From: Flaveria trinervia
Lineage: Eukaryota > Streptophyta > Magnoliopsida > Asterales > Asteraceae
Reading direction: 5' to 3'
Length of the DNA: 64,000 bases
NCBI GenBank assembly: GCA_025506515.1
Contig: CM046451.1
Span: forward strand, 41,807,701 to 41,871,700
This document shows positions 32,433-44,285 of the stretch, one piece after another (the first letter of the stretch is position 1; the number at the start of each line of letters is the position of its first letter). Under the pieces are notes generated by a model. It was given only the letters and a program-made list of their open reading frames with translations, did not search any database and was not told the origin of the DNA. The position numbers and the translations under genes were made by a program.

Positions 32433-35054
32433 ATGTCAAAGTTAACCTCACTCACTCTTGCTGATCTTGAAAGTGTTGCTCCCAATAGGTCACCAAAATT
32501 CATTAACGGGGATAATTTCGATGATTGGAAGAGATGTCTCAACGCTTTCTTCTTTTAAACTGATCACAACCAATGGGAATCGATTATTTCTGGTCCTACA
32601 TACCAACAGTCACTGTTGGTGATGTTGTCTCTCAAAATAAGGACTCGTCTACTTTCACTGAAAAGGATCTGAAGCTGATCGATCGTGACCAGAAAGCTTT
32701 TGGTGCATTAACTCTTTGTCTGGCACCAGACATCTACAACCGATTTGCAAAGCATAAAAATGCTAAGTCCCTCTACGATGCTTGATGTGATTTCTATGAT
32801 GGTAATGATGAACTGGTGAAGGATAAGAGCATTCAAGAAGAGAAGGAATTCAATTCCTTTGTTAGATACAAGAACGAAAGTCTGACAGATCTCACAAATC
32901 ACTTTCTAACATTTTCAAGCACCTTAAAGACATATGATGAAAAACTCTCCAACAGTGAACAAGTAAACCAATTGCTATACTCTATCCCACCTCAGTGGAG
33001 CCGCTATACTCTCTCCCACCTCAGTGGAGCCTTCAAGTAAGAATGCTAAAGCAAGAAAGAAGTTTTACTAATTATAAGTTGATGGATATCATCAATAAGC
33101 TTAAATCCTTTGAGTTGGATATGAAAAGAAGGGAATTTAATCAGACCATGATGCCTACATCTGGTTTCACTCAAAATGTTGTATTACTATCATCCGCTGC
33201 AAGCTCACATATTGAGACAAAAACTCAAGGAGGAGTTAATACTAGTAATCTTTCAGGAGGAAGTGTTAGTGTTGGGAGAGATTAGGCTAATACTAAGGTG
33301 AATCTTGAAACTTCAGTTCCATCAGAAACAATGGCTCTTTTTGGAATGTTGTTCAAAGTTATGAAGCACTTGTGGCAGGAGAGTTGAAAGGTAAAGGTAT
33401 GACAATGGACGATATGTATCAGGTGGATCCTGATGATCTAGAAGAAACTGACATTCAGTGGCAAATGGCAATGTTTACTCTTAGAGCTTGGAGATTTATG
33501 GAATGCACTGGACAAAAGAACTTTAGAGGTCAAAGCTCTAATTTAAAACTAGGATTTGACAAGTCCAAACTGAGATGCTTCAATTGCAAACAGTTGGGAC
33601 ATTTTAAACGTGAAGGTCAAAGCTCTAAGAAAAGAAGGATGAGAGGATGAGAGAAGGTAAATCTAAAGGACTAAAGAGGAAGGAAGTCCATCCACTGAGT
33701 AAGGAAAGGAATATGATGATGCTACTATCACTGTTGAGGAAAGAAAGTCAAGTACTACGGTGTGCCAATGTGAAAAGGCCTTAGTAGCAGAAAAGGTGGT
33801 GATGGGACTTCCATATGAGGTAATTCAGGATATGTGTTCATCTACTTGCAAAGTAAGATTATTTGGGGTTTATAAAGCTAATCAGTTATTAATTGATAAT
33901 GAAAAAAATTTAAAAAGAACTAACAAGGAACTTAAAATCAATGAATCAAAATATTTTGTTAAACTAAATGAGGCCTTGAAAGAAAATGATCACTTAAAAC
34001 GAATTGTTTTGGAAAGAAATGTTGAGATTAATACTTTGACTGAAAAAGTTGCTCTTGCTAAATTTGAAACAAGCAAACTTTAGTCAAAGTTAGACAAATG
34101 GACCATATCAGGAATGAAACATAATGATTTATGTAAATCTCAACAGGAAGCTAGGATTAAAACAAGATTGGGATATGAAAATGTTAAAGTTTATCCTCCA
34201 CCTAGTACATACTGTTATTCTCCTATGCCCGTTCCTCATCCTTCTAATGATTTGATCAAAACAGATACTAACAGTACGTCTACAGGTTTAGAGGGTGTTA
34301 ATCCTAAGCATGTTCGTGAGGACGAGGACTATGGACCAATTAGTGGGCTTGGATGCATTAGTATTAGTACACCTAATTTTCAGCATTCTGTTTTAGATCA
34401 TAAATCTAGTTTAAATTCTGTTTTTGTTTCTAGTGAACCTGTAACAGACACTGTCTCATCATGTTCTCACGATGTTTCTATTTCATCTTTAAGTTCTTTA
34501 CAATGTGATGATATTTCTTGTTCTGATTATGTTAATGATGCAACTGATCTCACTACAAAGAATAACAAGAAACATAAAACAAATTATATTGACAAATTCT
34601 TTTCTCGTCCAATTCCATCTTTTAATCCAATGAATATTTCTTATCATATGAAAGTGCAGCAACTTCATCTGAAGCTAGCACAAGTGGTACTCATACTACT
34701 TGTACTTCAGATGATCATTCATCTACTTCTGTAAATAATAATTCTTGTTCACATAAATATAGATCTTGTGGCATGTATGAGACATATAGTGACATTGATT
34801 CTAATGTGTCTAAATGTGATGAGGAAATTCACATTGATCACATTCCTATCTCATTACATAACAGATCTAGACACAAACCACACTGTTTTAGGTGTGCCCA
34901 AGAGGATCATTTAGTCAAGAATTGTCCTACACTTCATCATGGTCATGCTAATGATTTTTTGGAAATAAATTAACAAAATTAGTTAATAATTTCTTTTGTA
35001 AGAAGTTTGTCTCTCCTAAAGCTAAAATTGTTCAAACTTGGATTCCTATCTCAC
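32433..35054 (+). pseudogene. gag: D gag
   Basis: The ATG at 32433 begins MSKLTSLTLADLESVAP with FINGDNFDDWK, the start of a copia Gag. A frameshift at about 32560 leads to 32573-32785 and 32816-33040 (UBN2-type region, LTDLTNHFLTFSSTLK), 32995-33285, then 33372-33650 with a first knuckle CFNCKQLGHFKREG whose last Cys is lost. The block 33760-34083 (CQCEKALVAEK, DMCSSTCKVRLFGVYKANQ, coiled coil) is shared with C+ and C-. A second knuckle, CFRCAQEDHLVKNC, is at 34870-34930. A 28-bp tandem duplication (CCTCAGTGGAGCC repeated) lies at 32990-33030. Gag packages the RNA; this copy is broken. Confidence 0.82.
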
Positions 35055-35084
35055 TGGGTTAATCTGCTCTTTATATGGTTGCAG
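35055..35084 (+). promoter_or_regulatory. Splice-acceptor-like site at the gag/pol border of D
   Basis: GGGTTAATCTGCTC, then TTTATATGGTTGCAG before GAG. The gag reading (WIPISLG then TAA) ends here and pol runs in another frame. It is less pyrimidine-rich than the A1 and E sites. Confidence 0.35.
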
Positions 35085-37012
35085 GAGTCATCCACTAAAG
35101 TTGTAAACAGTGAATGGCATGTGGATAGTGGGTGCCCAAGACATATGATGGGGCTGAAAGATTTGTTGACCAATTATCAGATTATAAATGGCGGTTATGT
35201 AGCTTTTGTTGGTGACAAAAAAGGTGGACAGATGATTGGTCAAGGAGAAGTATCTAATGGTTCTTTAACTTTGGAGAAAGTTAACTATGTCCTTGAGCTG
35301 GCGTTTAATCTCTTGAATGTCTCAAAAATCTACGATAAAGACATTCCAATCATGTTTAAATCCGATGAATGTCTATTTTTAAAATATGAGATTGATATTC
35401 CAGATGAATTAGTACTTATGCGTGCTCCACGAAAGCATGATACATATCTTCTTGATATGAATTCAAGGGAGTCAAAGTCTACTGCCACCTGTCTTCTTTC
35501 CAAAGCTTCCATTTTTGAGTCTCTGTTATGGCATCATCGATTGGGCCACGTTAATTTTAAAATAATAAACAAATTAGTCAAAAACAATCTTGTTAGAGGA
35601 CTTCCTTCAAAAGATTTCTCTATGAATGGAAAATGTATGGCATGTGCCAAGGGCAAACAACATAAGAAACCACATAAGCCCAAACTTGAAAATAGCATAA
35701 CTTGTCCTCTCGAGTTGTTACATACTGATTTGTTGGCCCAATCAGTGTTAAATCAATAGCTAAAAAAACTTTCTATCTTATTGTAATAGATTATTTATCA
35801 AGATATTCTTGGGTGAGATTTCTTGCCCACAAGGGATAGGTTACTGAGGAATTGCAGAAGTTAATACTTTCAATCAAGACAATAAGTAAGAGAAAGGTTC
35901 TAGCCATGAGAAGTGACAATGGTACTGAATTCAATAATCAGATTCTTCATTCATTCTGTGCTGAAAGGGGAATTGTAAGACGATTTAGTGCTACAAGGAC
36001 GCCTCTACAGAATAGTGTAGCTGAACAAAAGAATCGCACCCTTCTTGAAGCCGCTCGTACTATGTTGACAGAATCATCTTTACCCATTATCTTTTGGGAT
36101 GAAGCGGTAATCTGTGCTTCATACGTTCTAAACCGGATGTTGATAGTGAAGGACAAAATGAGGACTCCTTATGAACTTTTACATAAACAGAAACCTTTAA
36201 TTGACTTCTTTCGACCATTTGGTTGTTCACGCACTCTTTTGAATACTCAATCCCAGAAGACAAAGTTTGGTGCCATGTCTGATGAGTGTTACTTCATCGG
36301 TTATTCTTCTTCTCAAAAGGCTTATCGGGTATATAACAAGAGAACACGTATTGTTCAAGAGTCGTTCTATGTTGATTGGCAGGAGTCTAACTCGTCCGAT
36401 GTTCGATCTGAACCAACATGGTTCTTTGACTCCGATACTATGTTTAATTCTTTTAATCTTCCAGTTTTTGATGATGATGTGTCCATCTCAAATGCTCAAA
36501 CAAATATCATTTCTTCAACTCCATTACCTATCATTCCTCATGTCCATTCCACATCTTCAGCAAATGATGCCACATCAGTTGATGTTGCATCATCTTCATT
36601 ATCATTTGATCTTTCACCTCCACATATTTCAACATCCCTTCCTTCATCACCAACATCTATCTCACCACAGCCTGTACCATCTCTTTCAACCCCATTTACT
36701 CATCCACAATCTGTCAGCCACTCATCTCCAAACAACTTACCTTTATCCACTGATTTTAAAACTTTGAAAGATCATCCTCATGATAAAATTATTGGATCTA
36801 TCACTCATGGAATACAGACACGGAGTCAATCTGGTTTGATTAATATTTGTCTCTTCTCTTGCTTTATCTCTCAAACTATCCCAAAAAACATTCATGCTGC
36901 TCTCCAAGATCCTTGCTGGGTAGAATCAATGCAGTTAGAGCTTCAACAATTCAGAAAACTCAAAGTATGGACTTTGGTTGACCTCCCTCCAAACAAATGC
37001 CCAATTGCATGA
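35085..37012 (+). pseudogene. pol: D pol: protease and integrase
   Basis: The frame 35007-35759 carries the protease motif EWHVDSGCPRHMMG, the GAG-pre-integrase HHCC site (WHHRLGHVNF, CMACAKGKQH) and LLHTDLL, with the first Asp of integrase. A frameshift destroys FGP. The frame 35852-37012 (386 codons) carries RSDNGTEFNN (second Asp) and NSVAEQKNR (Glu), then the integrase C-terminus and a Ser/Pro/His-rich linker ending in LPPNKCPIA. The triad residues are all visible, but not in one frame. Confidence 0.87.
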
Positions 37013-38118
37013 AATGGGTCTTTAAGAACAAACCCGATGATCATGGTGTTGTGGTGCGTAACAAATCAAGATTGGTTGTGTAAGGATTCGCTCAAGAAGA
37101 AGGGATTGACTGTACTGAAGTTTTTGCTCCTGTCGCCCGTCTTGAAGCAGTAAGGATTTTCTAGCTCATACTGCTCATAAACAGTTCAAGGTCTATCAGA
37201 TGGATGTAAGTGTGCTTTCCTTTACGGAGACATTGATGAGGAGATGTATGTGTGTCAACCACCAGGTTTTGAGGATCCTAATTTTCCCGACAAAGTTTAT
37301 AAGCTTGACAAGTCTCTTTTTGGTCTTCATCAGGCACCTAGAATCTGGTATGAGACTTTAACATAGTACCTCTTAAGCAATGGTTTCTCTTGTGGAACCA
37401 TTGAGATGACCCTATTGAAGAGCGAAGTGAATGGTGAAATGTTGATTGTCCAAGTTTATGTTGATGATATTATTTTTGGCTCCACCAATTCTCAATTATG
37501 TCAGGAGTTTGAGGAGGTGATGCGTAATCACTTTGAAATATGTATGATGGGGAAAATGTGCTTTTTCCTTGGTTTACAAGTGGAATAAAAGCCAGAAGGC
37601 ATTCTCATTCATTAGGAGAAGTGTGTTAAAGAAATTTTGAAGAAATTTAAGATGGATGATGCGTCTCCTAGAAAGACTCATTTTACTGCTCAAACGTGCC
37701 TCACTCCTGATGAGAACGGGAAACCTGTTGATCCTCATCTCTACAGATCTATGATCAGTTCCCTTATGTATCTTAGAGCAAGTCGTCCTGACATCACTTT
37801 TGTTGTAGCATATTGTGCTCGATACCAATCGACCCTGAAAGAGTCTCATGAAAAGGCCGTCAAAATAATTTTTTGTTATCCCAAAGGCTCTACTCATTTC
37901 GGTCTTTGGTATCCCTATGGTGAGAACATTGATTTACATGCCTATTCTGACAGTGATTCTAATGGTTATAGGCTAAACAGAAAATCAGTAACCGGAGGAC
38001 GTCAATACCTAGGCAATTATCTGGTTTCATGGCAAAGCAAGAAATAGACCACTATTTCCCTCTCTATAGGGGAAGCAGAATACATTGTTGCCTCTAGTTG
38101 TTGTTCATAAGTTCTTTG
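37013..38118 (+). pseudogene. pol: D pol: reverse transcriptase and RNase H, first part
   Basis: RT motifs are readable across frames: RLVV then stop then GFAQEEGID (37070), MDVSVLSFTETL frame slips (37200), KSLFGLHQAPRIWYET (37310) and YVDDIIFGSTN (37457-37490). The frame 37637-38047 holds the thumb and the RNase H start (SSLMYLRASRPDI, HAYSDSDSNGYR). It stops at 38045 and is cut by E at 38123 inside SSCC..VLWT. It continues at 49801. Confidence 0.85.
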
Positions 38119-38123
38119 GACAC

Positions 38124-38870
38124 TGTTAGGGACCGTGTACGGACGGAGTACTAACTGATTTACGTGTATACCAACTCAATAGTATGGAATCCTATTTGAT
38201 TGGCGATCCAATCAGTGAGAACTCATGTAGAATCTATCACAGAATGAATCTAAACGTTAAGAACGATTGCAATATGAATCTGTGCGATCTATGAACTTGG
38301 AACAGGGTCTCAAAGGTTTCTGTATGGCTAGGTACGAGTAGGAGTCGAAATATTGAAATTGTTACATTTTCCACGAATTAAGTGGTATTTATAGGTTAGG
38401 GTTAGTCAATCATATGACTGGAGCATTAGCATGGTTCAGTCGTGCGACTAAAGCATGCGACTGAGTCAATCACACGACTGACGGTTCAGTCATGCGACTG
38501 AGTCATCCGTATGTCTCAGTCGCGTGACTGATCCAGTCTCCTGGTTCAGTCGTGCGACTGGTCTATTAGCATGAAGTATTCATGCGTATGAACCATTAGC
38601 ATGGTCCATTCGCATGAAAACTTCATATGACTAAGTTTGAATATGTTTCTCAATCATTACTTGACTAAGATCTATTCAAACCACCTCAAACCTATATAGT
38701 TGGTTTAGTATGCGTTAATAAATAATAAACATTGAAACATATACTGAAACATTAAACATTAAGATCAATAACCACATATTATGTTTCATTCAACTCATTC
38801 ATTTCATTACATTTAGGACATAATAGACATATTACATTAAGATCGTAAACTAGGTACATATGTATCAACA
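38124..38870 (-). repeat. 3' LTR of E (747 bp)
   Basis: On the plus strand it starts TGTTAGGGACC and ends TATCAACA. Its partner is 49041-49795. CAGTCGTGCGACTG and near-copies fill 38405-38570, with an exact copy at 38547-38560. TATTTATAGG at about 38387 lies on the plus strand, opposite to transcription. Confidence 0.94.
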
Positions 38871-38885
38871 AACTCTCCTTGGACC
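38871..38885 (-). promoter_or_regulatory. Polypurine tract of E
   Basis: On the minus strand it reads CTAGGTCCAAGGAGAGTT up to the LTR start TGTTGATAC. It is less regular than the GGGGGAG tracts of A, B and C; a better tract (TTTAGGGGGAGAATAGG) lies upstream at about 42250. Confidence 0.6.
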
Positions 38886-39870
38886 TAGTTTCCTTCATCG
38901 TCTGGCATCCTTCATTAGCTCATCAAACTTCTTATGCCTCTCATCGACTGTGACTCCAGCATGTATTGCGAATGCAAAACAGAGTCTTATCATGTTCTGA
39001 AACTGGAGGGCCTGTACCATATCCTGCGTATCATAGAATAATGGCCACCTGTATACAGTATAAATATCACTAGCTGATAGGTTGGTTAGCCACATTGTGT
39101 CAAATACCGGATGGTCGCCATTTGGTGCTCTTTTTGCAAAACTATGACCGCTTCTCCTGTTCTCCAATCATAATACCACCACTTGAAGTGGGGAGTGAAG
39201 TCCTGTGGCATTTCCTCATAGGAATCTTTGACATAGTGCACGAAGGACTCCACTTTAGCACCACTTTGGGTTTCCCAGTCCTTGGGTCCACTTCCGACCT
39301 TCGAATATACCTCGTAGGTTGTTGAGACTTGAAGTTAACCCATCGAGTGTGGTATTCTTTCTTCAACGCAGCTTCAAACCAGCTTGACATCTTCCTAAGG
39401 TTAGCATACAACAGGTTCATGCGTGCCAGCTGGTTGAGCTTAAAACCATGGAGAATCTTCAACCCATCGAGTGTGGTATTCTTTTTGAAAAAAGCATCCC
39501 CTTACGGTAAGAGGATGTAGTCTGGTGGGATAAGCAGCATCATCTCCCAAATCAAGAACCCGTCTCAGATCAGCTGCTGTGACCTTGATCTCTTGGCCAA
39601 ATATGGAGCTACGTATACTGTAGGGCTCAGTCGATCGGTCAACTGAAGCACCTTCCTAGAAGGCCTGCTGTATCGACCTATAGGGTGTGCACGGTGTAGA
39701 TATCGCTCGATAAATCCTCGATCTCTTTAGGAAAGCAATAATGCCAGCAAACTCGACAACATTTCGAGTTGTGGCGTCCAAGTGAGCACAGATATTGTGC
39801 TTGCTGTTGATGGTCCACCGATCTGCCAAAAATCTATGACACAAGACACATACATATTAGATCACCACAT
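38886..39870 (-). pseudogene. E env-position ORF
   Basis: Minus-strand pieces 39844-39656, 39462-39142 and 39167-38895, with the part between (39655-39463) readable in another frame. The first 110 residues align with the B-type N-terminus: HNICAHLDATTRN with HNQVALLDSSRDS, IIAFLKRSRIYRAIS with IISFLTQSSYYIPLT, then IRSSIFGQEIKVTAADL with IRSSIYGQELVITEQVI. The C-terminal part is basic and ends FDELMKDARR next to the polypurine tract. This is much shorter than in A, B or D. Function unknown. Confidence 0.75.
39834..39860 (-). promoter_or_regulatory. Splice-acceptor-like site near the start of the E env-position ORF
   Basis: On the minus strand CTAATATGTATGTGTC is followed by TTGTGTCATAG, with a CTAAT 21 bases before the AG. 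It is just upstream of the conserved N-terminal domain, like the site in D at 51875-51899. Confidence 0.35.
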
Positions 39871-39899
39871 AACAAAAACCAATTCACTCTCAACTGTTT

Positions 39900-40820
39900 G
39901 AGATCAGTCTGGTTCAATCGTGCAATTGAACCATACGACTGAGTTCAGCCGGTTGACTTATCATGCGATTGAGTTCAGTCGTGTGACTGAGCCAGCGACT
40001 GAGTTCAGTCGTGTGACTGAGCCAGCGACTGGGTTCAGCCGGCGACTGAACTCATACGCCTCTTTTAATTGGCAAACTGAGTCATTCGCCCAGCTCAGTC
40101 GTGCGATTGAAGTTCATTAGGGTGACCATTCGCATGACAGACTGTCTGTTCGATTGAAATTCAAATTTTGAGCAAAAATTAATATTAGACATCGTGGTTT
40201 GGCTCATTAGACTCGCAATCACCCTACTTAGCACCTAATAACCTTGATTTCAACATTTTACTTAGTTTTATTAGTTTATTAATCCAACTAAGTCTCAGTT
40301 CTATGTTAGGGTTGAATTCAGTCATTTAGGGCACAAAACGATTTCCATTTGAGTAGATTGCAATGCGTTGTACCTGTATAAACACTATCGATTGTCATAA
40401 TACAGCAATTTGAAGTCAAGCAAGGTCAAAGGAAAATCAGACAGAGTAACGGCACTATCGGGTGATTTTAGGGCGAATGAGGAATGATGAGCATATGCGA
40501 CCGACTTTAGCCCCATTTATAATGAATCTGGTTTCAATCGAGCGACTAGATCCATTCGCTCTTTTCATTCACGCGATTGGATCTTAGTCGTGCGATTGGT
40601 TCAGTCGATCACATTTAGTCGGCCGACTGGGTTTCAGTCGGGCGACTGACTCATTCGGTCAACCCCATTTAGGCGACTGGCTCATTCTTGTAAGCCAGTC
40701 GTGTGTATGGTTCATACTTATGCTCCATTCAGTTGACTGGTTCATAAGTATGGTCCAATCATACGACTGGTCCATACTCATGGTCCAGTCGTGCGAATGG
40801 ATCATACTCATGATTTTGAC
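39900..40820 (-). repeat. E-specific CAGTCGTGCGACTG repeat region, 3' side
   Basis: No gene. Clusters at 39900-40110 and 40480-40810 hold some 40 half-sites (CGACTG, CAGTCG, CAGTCGTG), several as complete dyads such as TTCAGTCGTGTGACTGAGCC, which is directly repeated at 39987-40026. The AT-rich gap between clusters (40140-40440) has nothing I can assign. Confidence 0.85.
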
Positions 40821-42389
40821 GTTATGCCCATTTGACAATTCATTTTAACTTTTGATTAGACATTTTGAGCATTCAATCATCTCAGACATGACCGTTTTAA
40901 CTTAGACAACTTTTGATCACCTCAAACGTGATCCTTTTAGAACTATTTGAAAACCGTTTGGTCACCTTAGACGTGACCCTTTTTAGTGAGTAGATCCCAG
41001 ACAGAATTCCAATATGTTGTCCGACTTTTAACAACTAAACCGACAAATGTAAACAAATGAAACTACTAGAACTAAAGGATAGAATTTAAAACATATTTTT
41101 GTGATTTTGTGTGAGGTGGAAATGCTAAGATAGAAATCTAACATATTTATTTCTTGAACAAGCAGCTTTAAGTTATTTCGATCATAAGTAGAACGATTCA
41201 TTATGGAATCATACAGGCAAATCAAATCATTTGGGACTTATTACCAAAATATTTTGATGCTAGATTCTTGTTTTCATCGAGAGTCATCAGCAAATTTAGG
41301 AAATCATACAAGTACTACAAGATACACACATTGATTTGGACTTTCGAAAATTGCAGCCACGATGATTGTCAGCATACTTGTCCACTTAAATCCATACATA
41401 GATTTTTGACACAAATTGGTGATACATTAGGTTAAATTATTTCAACAAGCATTTGTGGTTCCCACGCTTATATGGTAATCAACATTCCTCAGGAGATTTT
41501 TGAGCGGTCTACGGGTATTTTGACAAGAAGAAACTATTCTTAGAGCTTTCAAAGAGAAGCCAAGCCTCAGGTCAGTTCCACCGCACAGCAGGGAGGTGGC
41601 AAACAACAATGAATTCTAGAATATCTAGGTTATGTTTATCCTCAGGTCAGTGTCACCGCAGAACAGAGAGGCACACAACCTATCTTCTTGTTTGAGCAAT
41701 TTTATCCTTTTTGCACAGATCGCACCAACAACATAGGTTATTAGTTTGATTGCTTTTTGCATTTTTTATCATGTGCTTTGCTCATATTTTGGTCATCCGC
41801 ACACATTTGTGGCATTTATTTTGCTCGTCACCCCTTATTGGAACTCTGTTGATTGTGTTAACCAGGGATAAGATGATAACCCACAGCTTGTTAGACAACT
41901 CAGTTTGATTTTGAGATCACCAATGAGATCTACTTATCTATTGTGTTGAATCTACCGACACATCATCTAATGGTCTAGCAACCTCTGGGTCTACTTTCTC
42001 CGTGTTACCTTAGTGATAGCTAGTTTTACTATCATTTTCCCTTTATTTTTGCTTAGACTTCTTAGACTTATACTTTGAATTTCGCATCTAACTCAATTTG
42101 AATCTTTTTAAAGTCCTAAATTCTTTGTTCCTGTGTACTATCATTTTCCATAGTCGTTGAATCGATATCTCAAATATGATCTCATTTCTTTTAACTTGCC
42201 TGTTCTCCTCCCTCTCCTTTTATTTAATCCTAACTTAACCTATTCTCCCCCTAAAATTCTAAAACCGTAAAAGATTTGCGTTTTTAGGATTTGAATAGGC
42301 GAAGAAATAAAACCACTAAAATTAATTAAATAAAATAAAATAGAATCAAAGAAAATAAAAGAAAAATGGACTCGACGCATCGGACTAAA
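40821..42389 (-). other. E 3' non-coding region
   Basis: No supportable ORF in about 1.6 kb. It shares stretches with the C and D 3' regions, for example ATGGATTTAAGTGGACAAG (minus strand, about 41380), and two copies of CTGACCTGAGG next to CTGCTGTGCGG or CTGTTCTGCGG (about 41565-41670). A polypurine tract (reverse complement) is at about 42244. Confidence 0.7.
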
Positions 42390-43870
42390 CATGTTCATCT
42401 TCTAGAATAACATCACTTTTCTTTTTAACACCGTTGACCTCTAACAGATATAGAAAACGTGGTTTATCAAAGGCTTTTGTGTAGAGGTCAGCGCGTTGAA
42501 AATCCGTATTTATTTTAACCACATGGATTAAATGTTTTTCAAAGCAATCCCATATAAAATGATATTAATTCTGATGGTTTGGTTTTAGGATGTTGGACTG
42601 GATTTTTAGTTACAGCTATTACAGCAGAATTATCAACAAATATAGGAGTATTAAAGAATTGCAAACCATAGTCCCGCATTTGCTGTTGAATCCAAATGAT
42701 TTGTGAACAGCAACTTGCAGTAGCAACGTATTCGGCTTCACAGGTTGATAGAGCAACCGAGGTTTGCTTCTTACACTGCCAGGTTACTAATCTCCTTCCA
42801 AAGAATTGACATCCTGCTAATGTGGACTTGTAGTTCATTTTGCATCCGCCATACTCCGAGTCACTGTACGCGGTAAGCTCAAAGTCGTCATCATGAGGAT
42901 ACCATAACCCTAGTGTTGGTGTACCCTTCAGATAACAAAATATCCTTTTAACCCCTATAAGATGGTTAACTTTTGTTTTTTCTTGATATCTTGAACAAAG
43001 ACACGTAGCATACATGATATTAGGTCTTGAGGCAGTGAGGTACATGAGGGATCCAATCATTCCTCGGTATATGGTGGCATCAACCAGATCACCATTCTCG
43101 TCGAGTGCTACATCATGGTTTGTAGCAAGTGGAGTCCCAGCTGCGGAAGCATTCTCCATGTCAAACCGACTGAGAATATCCCCTACATACTTGATCTGAT
43201 GTAGAAATATCCCCTTTGGTGTTTGATCCACCTGTAACCCAAGAAAGAACTTCATCTCTCCCATGGCAATCATTTCAAATTTTGCCTTCATAACTGCTTC
43301 AAATTCTTTACATAAGTCTTCATTCTTAGAACCGAAGATTATGTCATCAACATAAATCTGAACAAGGAGTAGATCACCATTCTTTTCTTTGATGAATAGT
43401 GTACAGTCATTTACACCTCTACGAAATCCGTGTTTCACAAGGTGCGTTAAGAGTTTTTCATACCATGCTCTTGGGGCTTGGTGAAGCCCGTAGAGAGCCT
43501 TATCTAGTTTGTAAACTCTGTCCCGATGATACGGATCCTCAAATCCCTCGGGTTGGCTGACGTGCACTGTTTCTTGGATTTCACCATGAAGGAATGCACT
43601 TTTAACATCGAGCTGATAGACTTTAATCTTCATATACGATGCATAGGCTAGGAAGATACGAATGGCTTCCATTCTTTCCACGGGTGCAAACACTTCGTTG
43701 TAATCAATTCCCTCGACTTGTCGAAATCCTTGAACTACAAGTCGAGCCTTGTTCCTGATTATGACCCCTTGGTCATCTTTCTTGCATTTCAAAACCCATT
43801 TGGTGCCAATTACCTTAGCACCTTTAGGTCTATCCACCAGTGTCCATACACCTAACTTCTTAAACTAAAG
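42390..43870 (-). pseudogene. pol: E pol: reverse transcriptase and RNase H
   Basis: The 432-codon frame 43837-42539 covers almost all of RT and RNase H: KGAKVIGTKWVLKCKKDD, RLVVQGFRQVEGIDYNEVF, QLDVKSAFLHG, ALYGLHQAPRAWYEKL, the catalytic LVQIYVDDIIFGSKN, FFLGLQVDQ, YLKGTPTLGLWYP, RNase H YSDSEYGGC, GCQFFGRRLVTWQCKKQ, STCEAEY and FVDNSAVIAV. A frameshift after HPKTK removes the end, which is still readable as QRADLYTKAFDKPRF at about 42490-42430. It is the longest pol frame in the window. Confidence 0.93.
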
Positions 43871-44285
43871 AAGTTCTTCTTGCATGACACTCACCCATGC
43901 CTCATCGTTTAGGTCTTCACTGACGTATTTTTGCTCAAACTGAGACACAAAACAACAATATGCACCATCGTGAAGATATCCCTTTTCCATTACCAAGGCA
44001 TAATCAGCTGAGTATAGCTAATTTCTTGTCTGAACTCCTGATCTGACATCCCCAATGACGTTGTCCAAAGGATGATAGACATTGAGGCGTGAGCCAAGAG
44101 TGGTTGGTACAACTATCTCAGAATCAAGATTATGAACATTTGCTTCCGTATCTGAGGCAGTAGGAGTGTGAGGTTCTGAAGACTCAGAGGCATCAACGTT
44201 AGATGCTTATGGACTTGCACTAGTAGGAACCTTTTCCTCCTGATCGTTCTGATCATTCTCCACGGCTTCATCATCAGAGGAGGAG
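43871..44285 (-). pseudogene. pol: E pol: linker between integrase and reverse transcriptase
   Basis: Minus-strand reading is Ser/Glu/Asp-rich (SDSSSDDEAVENDQNDQEE-like composition), then the conserved segment before RT, with several stops. No domain. Confidence 0.65.

Noticed and set aside
36267..36767. 166-codon ORF rich in His and Leu
   Set aside because: Alternate frame of the D integrase C-terminus and Ser/Pro linker; the 35852-37012 frame carries the conserved motifs.
41028..41225. 65-codon minus-strand ORF in the E 3' region
   Set aside because: It lies in the conserved non-coding block, has no conserved counterpart in C or D, and is AT-rich.
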